From contig JAFCMP010000177.1 of NCBI GenBank assembly GCA_017506865.1, forward strand, positions 52,491 to 116,490: a DNA stretch of 64,000 nt, read 5' to 3'. Positions 54,996 through 64,000 of the stretch are shown piece by piece. The stretch comes from Tribonema minus. Lineage: Eukaryota > Sar > Xanthophyceae > Tribonematales > Tribonemataceae. The number at the start of each line of letters is the position of its first letter. The first letter of the stretch is position 1. Under the pieces are notes generated by a model. It was not told where the DNA came from. It made no database searches and saw only the letters and a program-made list of their open reading frames with translations. The position numbers were made by a program, and so were the translations under genes.

Positions 54996-57447
54996 CTAGT
55001 TGCCCATGATGAAGGCGGTGTGTGTGCGGTGTGCCGGCTTCGGCAGAGGCTTGGTGAAGCCGTCCGCGTACTGCTGATGGGTAGACATGGCCGTGACGTC
55101 GATGACCTTGGCTGCCACTTGCTCCCTGGTGAAGTGGTACTGGACGCCAATGTGCCTAGTACGCTGCTGTGCGTACGGGTTGGACGCTAGCTGTAGCGGC
55201 CCCGAGTTGTCCTCGTACAAGGGCATGGGCTGCTGGCCGCTCACCCCTAGAAAGGCAAGCAGGCCCAGCAGTGGTACCGCCTGTTGTGACGCATGGTAGA
55301 GCGCCACGTACTCTGCCTCCAGGATCCGCTCCGCCCATCCGCGACCCTGAAACCCAAAAAGCAACCGAGCACTTATGCTATAGTGAGGTCAGTCAAGACC
55401 CTCAAACTGTTGAAGTTAGATAATAGAAGGTTGTTGGCCTCACTCAGACGCACCAGAAGAGCTCTTGGTTGTTGAAGTTGAGATTGGTGGAGCCATGCTA
55501 TTGCACGTTGAGCAGTGATATGACAGTTGAAGTTAGCATGAAGTTGAAGTTTGAATATCACCGTTGAAGTTCAATACCACATCAGGATCAATATCAACTT
55601 CAACAAGCGAGTAGTCGGCAGATGCCCCTGACATAGGGCTACAGCATGCCATAACCCATTGGCAACTTCAATACCAGTTCTGTCCTGGAGACTTTACTAC
55701 TGGACAAGCGCATCGGTTGCTTCTTGGCTTTCAGGGTCGCGGATGAGCGGAGCGGATCCGCTCCGTCGTTGAAGTGGTGACGAGGCTCTGCTTCTTGCTG
55801 CGCCACGCGACCACCGCTCCCGCCAGCATGAAGACAAGGCCCGATGTTGAGCGCCTGTCGACGGGGTCGCTGGCGTAGGACGCGTCTGCATAGCCGATCA
55901 GTTGAAGCTGCTGGCTGGGCCTGAACGTAAGCTTGTAGTCCTGTGTGCCCTTGAGGTACGCCAGTGCGCGCTTCGCGTTGCGCATGTGGTGCTGGCAGGG
56001 GTTGCCCATGTGCTGAGCCAGTTGAGCAACTGTGTAGGCAAGGTCGGGGCGCGTGCTCGTTGACAGGTAGAGTAGGCCCCCGACCATGCTCCTGTAGAGC
56101 TTGGCTTGCTCCGGCTCCAAGGTTGCTGAGGTGATGAGCTTGTCACCTTGGTAGATGGCTGGCGTTGGAGCGGGGTTGCAGTTGGCCATGTTGTGCCTGC
56201 TGAGCAGTGTGGACGCATAGCTGTGCTGGCCAAGGGTGTTGCTGTGGCCGGTGGTGTCGTGGGCGATGTTGATCCCCAAGAACCACTTGAGCTCTCCTAG
56301 ATCCTTGATGGAGAACCGCTGCTGCAGCTTGCTGATGGCGCCTGTGATGAGCTGGCCGTTGCTCGTGCCGGTGAAGAAGATGTCATCGACGTAGATGAGC
56401 AGGATGACGCCGGTGTCGGCGTCGAACAAGACGCACGGGTCGTAGTCGCAGCTGGTGAAGCCCTGCTGAAGCAGGTAGTCTGACACTGTACGGTGCCAGG
56501 TGCGGGGACTCTGCTTGAGTCCGTAAAGGCTCTTGTGAAGCCGTAGCACGAGTTGTGTGCCGTCTGCTGCGCGCTGCTCGTACCCCTCGGGCTGCTTGAC
56601 GTAGACCTCCTCCTCCATGTAGCTCTGGACGAAGGCGTTGTTGACGTCGATGTGGCATAGCTGCCAGCCGTTGTGAGCTGCCAAGGCAATGACGGTGCGC
56701 AGTGATGCCATGTGCACTACTGGCGCGAAGGTGTGTTGGAAGTCGACGCCGGGCTGCTGCGAAAAGCCCTTTGCGACAAAACGAGCTTTGTGTACCACTA
56801 CCTCCCCCAGCTCGTTGCGCTTCTCCTTGAACAGCCACCAGAGCTTACCACGTTCATGCCGGTGGTCCGCGGCACTAGCTCCCAGGTGTTGTTGTCGATG
56901 AGGGCGTCGTACTCCTTCTGCATAGCTGCGCGCCACTGCTCAGATTCTCTCGCCTCGCCGTAGCTGCTAGGCTCCGATGAGCTGGCCTCAGCTGCTGCTG
57001 CGAACGCTTCGAAAGCGGTGATGCTGCTGGGCTCCTCTGAGCTGACGCCGGCAACAGCTGCAAATGCCTGAAAAGCATTGAGGTCGGCGCGCTTGGCCGC
57101 CCGCTCGTCGCGGAGGGCAACCTGCGTCTGAGCGCGGGTGAGCGGCCCAAATGCTGGCTGCTGTTGAGGTAGCTGCGGCTGAGGAACCTCGTTCTGCTGC
57201 GGTGGCTGCTGCGGCGGCGGTTGCAGAGGCGGCTGCGACGGCGCTGCGAGTTGCTGCGCCGCGGCGGCAGGCTCAAGCTGAGGTAGCTGCTGCTCTGGCT
57301 CTGGCATGCTGATAGTGATGTACTGCTGCTCGAGCTGCACGCCGGTGGGAAGTGTAGGTGCGTCGCGAGGGTCCTCGATGAAAGTGACATGTCGCGTCTC
57401 GATGATGCGCCGCGTGGTCTCGTTGTAGACGCGGTAGGTGTTGCTCT
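54996..57447 (-). pseudogene. Ty1/copia pol fragment (reverse transcriptase and RNase H), interrupted
   Basis: The minus-strand reading runs from 57447 to the TAG at 54996. It starts within the segment between integrase and RT (YRVYNETTRRIIETRHVTF), passes a P/Q-rich linker, then RT (WELVPRTTGMNVV, DVNNAFVQSYMEEEVYVKQP, LYGLKQSPRTWH, YVDD at about 56382-56393, RPDLAYTVAQLAQH) and RNase H (YADASYASD, TTE|AEYVALYHASQQAV, QRTRHIGVQYHFTREQV). Damage: a one-base frameshift near 56852, and an inserted 440-bp element (55321-55760) splitting the RNase H TTE/AEY motif. Integrase and gag are missing, so it is 5'-truncated at about 57447. It is not an active element. Confidence 0.9.
55321..55760. mobile_element. 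440-bp TIR element (MITE-like) inserted in copia RNase H
   Basis: Ends are inverted repeats of about 31 bp: (A/C)GGATCCGCTCCGC at each end, extending through CATCCGCGACCCTGAAA. It is flanked by 4-bp CTCC direct repeats (55317-55320 and 55761-55764). Removing it with one CTCC rejoins the RNase H coding sequence exactly, which supports the boundaries. The interior is rich in TTGAAGTT and has no coding frame. Confidence 0.9.
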
Positions 57448-58164
57448 GTCATCGGGAAAATCGACATGTCGTTCTGGGCTTCGTTCTGCCCAAATTCTGC
57501 AGGGGGGTAATTCTGGGACGGATCTGCTCAAAAACTTTCCGAGACCGCGGGATTTGGGCAGAGTGGGCGTTCTGGCCAGAATTTCATGCTGGGACAACTC
57601 TGGACGCCATTCTGGGCCACTTCTGCCTTGCGCTCTGCCCACGCCACGAGCGCAGAATGCCCGTTCTGCATCGATTCTGGGGTGTTTTCTGGTCTGGACC
57701 TGCCCAGAACAAGGGGGCAGACTTTGTTTTCTGCCCAGAGGTGGCCCTAGAATAATGCCAGAAAACTCATTCTGCCTTGACTACAACGTGCTGCTGTTGC
57801 AATGCATGCGATTGGATGAAGCACACAGTATCAGCAGCCTGACGTCAAGTCACCAAACAAGTGCATGCAAAGGTGTATGCATCATGATAGAGTGGTATGA
57901 TAATATTGACTGTGTACATTGAGCCCTTGTTGTCTATAGACTGCCCAGAGTGCTGTGTTGCAGCTTGCACGCAGCTACATACCAAGTTGCATCACCAACA
58001 GGCCATCTCTCCCACGACCACATGCCTTGCTGCAGCAGTGCCACTATGGCTGACCACTGAGCATTGTGCAACCACAATCACCTTTCATGCACCAACTACA
58101 GAAACGCCATGAGAAGTAGCCAGCATGGTAGCCCCCGCCCCCCCCCCCCTGGTTCAGCATGTTC
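57448..58164. other. Non-coding, with a TTCTG-rich cluster
   Basis: From about 57467 to 57775 the sequence contains a dozen TTCTGCCC/TTCTGGGC-type words, with partial inverted copies, suggesting a degraded tandem or foldback repeat. 57776-58164 shows nothing, apart from a C-run near 58135-58149. Confidence 0.5.
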
Positions 58165-61100
58165 TTACTCGCCATCCTCGCAGTCAGCATCGGATTCCTT
58201 GTCCTCCTCTGGCTCTGACTCGATGAGAACATCAAGCTCCTTGGGCATGCGTGGGGCGGACTCTTTAGCAGCTGTCGCTCTGATGAGGTTGGCGACAAGC
58301 TTGACATGCGGCGGCAGTCCCACTCGCTCAATCGCTGAATGCCCCTGCAGTGTCTGCGCAAGCGCAAGAAACATTGTGCAGCAATTGAGCCACAGCAGCT
58401 GCCATTGCACCATGCCATCTTAACTGAATTGAATGTGAGGGCTCTACATATCTACTGATGCAACCTTGACAAAATACTGAAGCGATCCACCAGTGCAGTG
58501 TGAATGTCAATCGCCAACTGGGATACAGTGTTGGCTAGCTTTGAAAGCTGCTACCATTACTTGCAGGCTTGCATATGATGATGAGAGTGGCAAATACTAG
58601 AATTGACATGACAACATACCAGGGCTCAGTGAGTATGCCTGGAGCTGCCTTGTTGCTGCCATTTGCCATGGATGCACAGAAACAGCCTCTGCGAATCTAC
58701 GACTAGTCTGGCAATTTCAATTCCACTCACCATGTGCCAGGCAAGGAACACCAATGCCTGGGTATGCGGTGCAGCCGCCTGCTTCGCCTTGGATTTCTCC
58801 GGCAACGTGAGCCGCATGATTAGCTCGCCGAGCTCCTTCTGTCGCCTGGAACGGGGTGCGCCATGATCGGCGATGTGCGCGCTGGACAAGCGCTCCAGCT
58901 CCCCAGTGAGAGTGGGCATCTCCAGCGTATATGGCATGGCCGTGGAGATTGCTGCCGCAAAAGCACTGGCCTCCTCCAGCTTCTGGCGAAAGAAAGCTGA
59001 AGCTAAGGCCAGTCGCGCCTCAATGCTGGTTAGAGGCACCGCCAGGCCTGTGTCACCCGCACTGTCCCCTGCATCCTCTTTCTTGACTGCACCCTCCTTC
59101 TTGATGCTGATGGGAGGCGTGTAAGTGGCAGATGTGCCTCTCTTCACCCACAGGCAGCTCGGGTCTGCGAGTTGACAGTGAAAGAGTAGCTATCATGGGA
59201 CTGAGAAGGTAACAACACAAGGTGGTGATTCACTTTGCAGACGCTGCACACATGTATCACACGCGAACAAAGCTGAGCTCAAATCTCATGGAAACAAACG
59301 GTGGCCATGTGACAGTCTCGGGCAATGAACGCAATTTTCAAGCGCCAGAAGTTGCTGCACCCCTCTGCCGTTTCTTTTGTGCTCGTGTTGGTCATGTATC
59401 GCGACCACGGAACAAGTGATAATTTGCACTGTACTATCACTTGAAGTTGAAGCTGAAACAAAAGTCTGCAAGATTGCCACAATGCCATGCGACAAATGTA
59501 AAGGGCATCTGCACAAATGTAAAGGGCATATGCACTGTAGCACACTGAACTGGCTACTCGCGCCAAAGCATGAGTTGCGTAATGAGCTGGTGCCATGGCG
59601 TAGATTAAGATTTGTGACTGCCATGGTGTGAGTACTGTGACTTGCCTTCGCAAGCGTCAAGTGCGCCTCCAATGGCCAGTGCCTCAGCAAAGAAAAGCTC
59701 CCGCAGTTTCTTCACATCGGCGCTGCTCCTCTCGGTGCCCTCGCGCAAGTAGCCCACCACTTTGCGTGCATCATTGGCTAGGGATTGATAACGGCTGATA
59801 ATGCGTGCCCTGCAGGATGCTCAACCAGAGAAAAGCAGTGTGGGGTATGTGCATTCAGTGGTAGCACAGCATGAGCATCTTGTGTGACTCATCGGATGAT
59901 ACTCTAAAGTTTGGATACACTGAGGATGTAACCTACACTCGAGGGTCACAGTTGAAGTTTGGGCAGGTGCTGTGAATCATGCAGGTTCTACACCAGCCTG
60001 AGCGAACAGATGATACTTGATGCTTGGCAGTCCAAAAGTCCAAATGTACTAAAAACTACATTTGCACTGGACCAGGTGCTTGAAAGGATTGGAAGTCAGC
60101 AAGCCAGGTCGCAGAGCCAGTGCGATTGCGCTGCGCATCGATGAAAGTAGGACTGTCCGTTGCTAAAATTGCCCTCCAAGTCCAATCAGGTGAGTGAGCG
60201 AAGTCATGAAGATGAGAGCATAAGTGCAGAACTCACCCAATGCTAGATTTTTTGCCTGGTGCAGCCCGTGAGCACTCCTGGCTGAGCACTGCCAAAGTCA
60301 CGTGCTTGAGTTTGGAGACACCCTCCGGCAGAGCGCCTCCGGTCTTGCCCCCACAGACCATGCCCAACAAAGTTTTCGCCTCCGAGTTCTTGACGAGGTA
60401 CTCAGCAACAGGTCCATGCAGCCACTTGATGAAGGCCGTTGCCATGTCGTCCGGCCCCGAAACGCCGAGTACGGTGGGTGATCCGAATATGAACCTGCAC
60501 ACATCAATGAATGCCGCAGCCGATGTGATGTGAGCACAGAGCAGTCGAGCATATGTATTGTACAAGTGCAGCATATGGGCATCTCCAGCGCATGCCAACG
60601 TCGCATGCCAACGTATGGCAATGCTGAATGTAAATAATCACCTTCACAGCTAGCCTGAGCACTGGTGTACGTTCGTGCTAAACGAGCCTCAGGACATGAT
60701 GAACGGAGTTTGCAGCAAAGCTTCACTGGTACGACACAGAGTCACAACAAGAAGCCCGCTTGCACTAATGCTTACCAGTCAGTAAGCTCGCACTTGCTAG
60801 CGCTCAGCAGGTTGGCAAGCGGGTGCAACTCCTGCACGGCACTAGCAGCCTTCGCGTTGACCTTAGCACGTCCACTGGCAAGAGGTTTAATGGCAAGACC
60901 TGCACTCAGGCGCGTCAATGGTGTGGCAGCAGCAAGACAGCAGTCACGTCACCGTGGTGCGTACACCAGCATCAAGAGAGAGTTCTTCATCTATGTTCTT
61001 CATCTATAATTTAGTGATTCAATGTAGCAACGCACATGAATCTCAAAGCGTCATATGTTCAGGTCCTCAATCAAGGGTAAAGCGCAGCTGCGATGCGGAC

Positions 61101-62673
61101 AGTCTATCACCAAGTAATCACTAGTGCTTGGCAGTACAAGCAGAACATCAGTGCTAGGCCATGGTGATCATGAAGATGGTACTGCAACAATGTGGCAATT
61201 GATTCCAATTATCCAGTGGCGCTCAGAGTGTCAAATAATGAACCACACATCTAGCAGCCGCAGCTTACCTGCCAGTTTGGCCTGAACCTCTTCCAGCGCC
61301 GCCTGCATGCCAGCCACCTGCGTGCGCAGGTCCTCACACTGGGCCTGCTGCCGCGCAAATTGCTCCACGATCAGTGTTGCCAGACTCAGCACCACAGACA
61401 CTACTGGCGCCAGAGGTTCAAGTTCAGAATCGGTGATAGCTGCGCGTGCGCCCTCCGTGCCAGCAGCGCAGAGGTCAGCGCGCAGTGCTTGCAGAGCGGT
61501 GCTGACGGCCACTACCAACGTGGTGCTGGTCACTGCATCGCTCTGAGGTGGGGCCGTCTCCATTGCCGCAGACGCTGGCGTCTGCGATGCAGAGGCCGCT
61601 GGCGTCTCAGCGCCAGTGCCCATCACTTGACCAATCAAGCCATCATCATCAGCCAACAGCGCCGAGGCACGGCGAGCGCTGACACCCTGAGGCTCGTGAT
61701 CTGCAGGGCATATATGGTGGAGCACGAGCACGCAGGGGCAACGTGTGAGTACCAAGTAAACATTCTGCTTTTATTCATTATGTGCAGAACCACTTAATGT
61801 GCTACACTTTGTGGTTGTTCTCGGCTATGGAACGCTGGGCACACACGCCAGGCCATTCCTACAGTATCTTTGTTGGCAAGCGAGCCGGTGCAGTGCTCGG
61901 CGGCAATGTTTGCTATTCGTTTGGTGCTGGCTTCAATCGTGAGGCTGTACAGCACCCAAGGGGGCTTGTACTGGATTATAATATACACTAACTGGCAGTA
62001 GCACAGTTCATGTGCTTGCTGGTAGATGAAATTTCGAATCATCAGCAGCTTGACGCTCGTGGCAGCGCGGCCAAGCATTGGTGCTGTGCGCTAAGTATGC
62101 TTTACAGGGATGTTGCCCCCCCAAAAGCATAAAATAAATGGACGTGTAAAGCATCATCTGCTGCGCGAAGTTTACAATAAGAGCCAGGCCCTTGCTTTGA
62201 AAAATCAGGGCATCAAATGCGGCGGTTGCGCGTTTGCCAGCTCTACCGTCCAGCAGACATCGCAGAAGAGATTGTGCAGCTCGCTTCTCACACCAAAGCC
62301 GTCTTGTATGATTGTATTTGAATTCGATTCGTTATTGGACAGCGAACACCAAGCTACAAGCATTGTCAAATATCAATGCTTACCGGCAGCAGCTGGTGCC
62401 GCACGCTGCTTGCCCTGCCCAGAATCTGCACGAGTGAACAGCAATGATGGGACGAATAACAAAGTTTTAGTTAATAAGGACGTTGTGGGGGGCAGGTGGC
62501 TTGTGTCTGTGGCAATCAGAGCACCAACGCTTTTGAAAATGGCGGTTGGCCTCACCTGTCCTGGATTTCTTGGCAACTGGCGCAACAGACAGCTCCGACA
62601 TTGTAGGAGCTGGTTCCCTAGCGCGGCTTTTGTTGCGAGTCGAGGCACTTGGTGCGGAAGCGTCGTTTGCCAT
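58165..62673 (-). CDS. Unrecognised seven-exon protein with nuclear-type N-terminus
   Basis: Exons on the minus strand: 62673-62556, 61700-61269, 60899-60776, 60494-60237, 59809-59646, 59164-58731 and 58344-58165. All phases agree (1, 1, 2, 2, 1, 0) and sum to 569 residues. The exon 5 donor is GC (GAAG|GCAAGT), a GC-AG intron. The N-terminus is basic (STRNKSRAREP, KKSRT). A coiled coil follows in exon 2 (ARQQAQCEDLRTQVAGMQAA). The middle has KWLHGPVAEYLVKN and a helical RYQSLANDARKVVGYLRE. A lysine/glutamate linker (ISIKKEGAVKKEDAGD) precedes an alpha-helical C-terminal region, and the protein ends with an acidic tail (ESEPEEDKESDADCEDGE). I do not recognise a domain. The phase consistency across six junctions is the main support. 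It is head-to-head with the gene at 62791. Confidence 0.65.
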
Positions 62674-62790
62674 GGTGAGGAGATTATCTGTCCTTTGTGT
62701 GGGCTAACTGCAACTATCAGTTGAACTTGTCAAAAGTTGAACTTACCTTGACAGCCGGCGCATGTAACGGTCTGACCGCTCAGTGGTAGC
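62674..62790. promoter_or_regulatory. Bidirectional promoter between two unrecognised genes
   Basis: A 117-bp gap between opposite ATGs. It contains TTGAACTTGTCAAAAGTTGAA at about 62732-62752, very close to the TTGAAGTGTCAAAAGTTGAA block in the PfkB/ankyrin gap (44207-44228). A promoter role is inferred from position and the shared motif. Confidence 0.55.
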
Positions 62791-63955
62791 ATGACAGATG
62801 CATTTTCCTCAGATGAGGAGGGTAGCGGTGCTTCATCTTCAGATGCGGACGGCAGCGATGCTTTGCCATCCAACATTCACGAGTTGCAGCGAGCACACAA
62901 CATAGCGCGGAACCAGGCCAAATTGGCAATCCTGATGCCTGCTATGATTGCAGCTAAGCGGGAGCTGGAGAAAACGGACGTGCAACGGCGGTCACACCTT
63001 GCCGAACGCGCTGCCGCCAGAAAGGCAGCCAAGGAGGCTGCCACACAACATCCTCCAAGGCGCTCAGGACGGGTGATTGAAGTGAAGGAGGCGGAAGCCA
63101 AGAAGGCAGCAGCCGAAAAAGATGCTACAGAAGCTGCTTCTTCTTCTTGTGGTGCTTCTGGGGGTGGAAAGGGTAAGCAAGAACGTACTTTGTGCAATTA
63201 TGGCCACTTCTAATTTCATGATTTTTTTTTTGTGTTCATGGCATCACATGCAAATGTTTTTGCACATGTGATGCTGTGGCGTGCATGATGTCAACTATCG
63301 ACGTCATCAGCGTCGCCAGTTGTGCTTTTGCCATACCTTGTTTCATACGGTGATTCTGGCAGTCAGCCTGTTCAAGTCATGAAGGGCAATTTCAGCAGCG
63401 CCACTTTTGTAAAGGTTGCACGTGCCATTCTCAGGAGGTGAAAGACCAACTTGTTGCTTGAGCTCGATGGCCATAGTTTTTCTCTCGAATTCGCAAACGG
63501 CATTTGTCCCTTGTCATGGAAAGCCTTCCTGGAACTTTTATGTATATTGAGGCAGCGTAGTGCACATTCCTGTCTTGCTTTGTGATGCTGTTTATGACTT
63601 TGCAGGCCGGCGACGCTCTGCAAGGAGCGGCTTAGCAGGGGGCGCCGTGGTGGATTGCGAACCGATTGGGGGACTGCTTGGGGGCACCACTCCCATGGTG
63701 CATGGCGGAGCGGTCGAAGGCCTGGAGACCCTGTCAACTGAGCGCTGCTGCACGCATAGCGAGCAAATTGGCGTAAATGTTGATCCACTGCTGCGAGACG
63801 TGCTGAAAATAGTACAGGAAGGCAAGCAGTGGACTAGGTACACACCGCAGCAGCTTGTGCAACTACACCTAGAAGAAAGCAGCCAGCAGTTGCTGCCGGT
63901 GTTTGATGCCAATGCGCCTGTGGTACCTTTCAAGAATGTTGTTTTGTGTACTTGA
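62791..63955 (+). CDS. Unrecognised two-exon basic/acidic protein
   Basis: Exons are 62791-63172 and 63606-63955, joined in phase 1 (G + GC), 243 residues. The N-terminus is acidic and serine-rich (MTDAFSSDEEGSGASSSDAD). It is followed by a long charged helix with ERAAARKAAKEAATQHPPRR and SGRVIEVKEAEAKKAAAEKD, likely coiled coil. The RRSGR and GRRRSARSG patches could be nuclear localisation or nucleic-acid contacts. The C-terminus (WTRYTPQQLVQLHLEESSQQ) is helical. No known domain recognised. Its divergent arrangement with the seven-exon gene suggests shared regulation. Confidence 0.6.
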
Positions 63956-64000
63956 ACAGCAAGCCTCAGGAAGAGGCTGCCGGGAATCGCCTCACCGATG
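63956..64000. other. Window end, 3' flank of the two-exon gene
   Basis: Too short to assign. Confidence 0.4.

Noticed and set aside
1-64000. tRNA and rRNA genes
   Set aside because: I looked for obvious tRNA A/B boxes and rRNA-like blocks and saw none convincing; a covariance-model search would settle this.

Overview
This is nuclear DNA from a flagellate or ciliate-lineage eukaryote with GT-AG spliceosomal introns. The spliced proteins include the flagellar protein CFAP58, the importin-alpha exportin CSE1 and the cell-cycle protein CKS1. Interstitial TTAGGG/CCCTAA telomere-type repeats, abundant armadillo and ankyrin genes, and a PfkB sugar kinase with a leader-like N-terminus suggest a microalga. 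A stramenopile or similar protist is plausible, but the sequence alone does not prove the taxon.

Layout from left to right. (1) 687-2308: last two exons of exportin-2/CSE1. (2) 3951-5824: 5'-truncated, frameshifted LINE-like element. (3) 6001-6170: short interspersed repeat, followed by a head-to-head telomere-repeat junction (6526-6568). (4) 6648-17272: a 5.2-kb segment duplicated in tandem. Each copy holds a divergent pair of armadillo-repeat genes, and all four genes carry lesions. (5) 17530-21963: five-exon gene joining a TPR-like N-terminus to a KIF22/Kid-like helix-hairpin-helix tail. (6) 23788-26109 (-): CKS1 in four exons, divergent from (7) 26480-38997 (+): CFAP58 in ten exons. Its introns hold telomere repeats, a MITE-like repeat and repeated copies of its own exon edges. 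(8) 40050-41228 (-): kelch protein. (9) 43003-44199 (-): PfkB/fructokinase-like protein, head-to-head with (10) 44311-48341 (+), a broken ankyrin gene with a foldback element in its intron. (11) 48682-53677: composite inverted-repeat element carrying a nested hAT element with perfect 8-bp target duplications and an in-frame internally deleted transposase. (12) 53833-57447: second copy of the LINE-like element and a truncated Ty1/copia pol that is itself interrupted by a 440-bp TIR element. (13) 58165-62673 (-) and 62791-63955 (+): a head-to-head pair of unrecognised multi-exon genes.

Two patterns stand out. First, short tandem copies of exon-intron boundaries, with the splice site and 14-45 exonic bases, lie inside introns of CSE1 and CFAP58; a related copy lies after the last exon of the TPR/HhH gene. 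Second, the duplicated armadillo pair is a mosaic: the core of one unit is inverted relative to the other while the flanks are not. Exon calls were made by eye from reading-frame continuity, splice consensus and remembered family sequences. No alignment or transcript was available.
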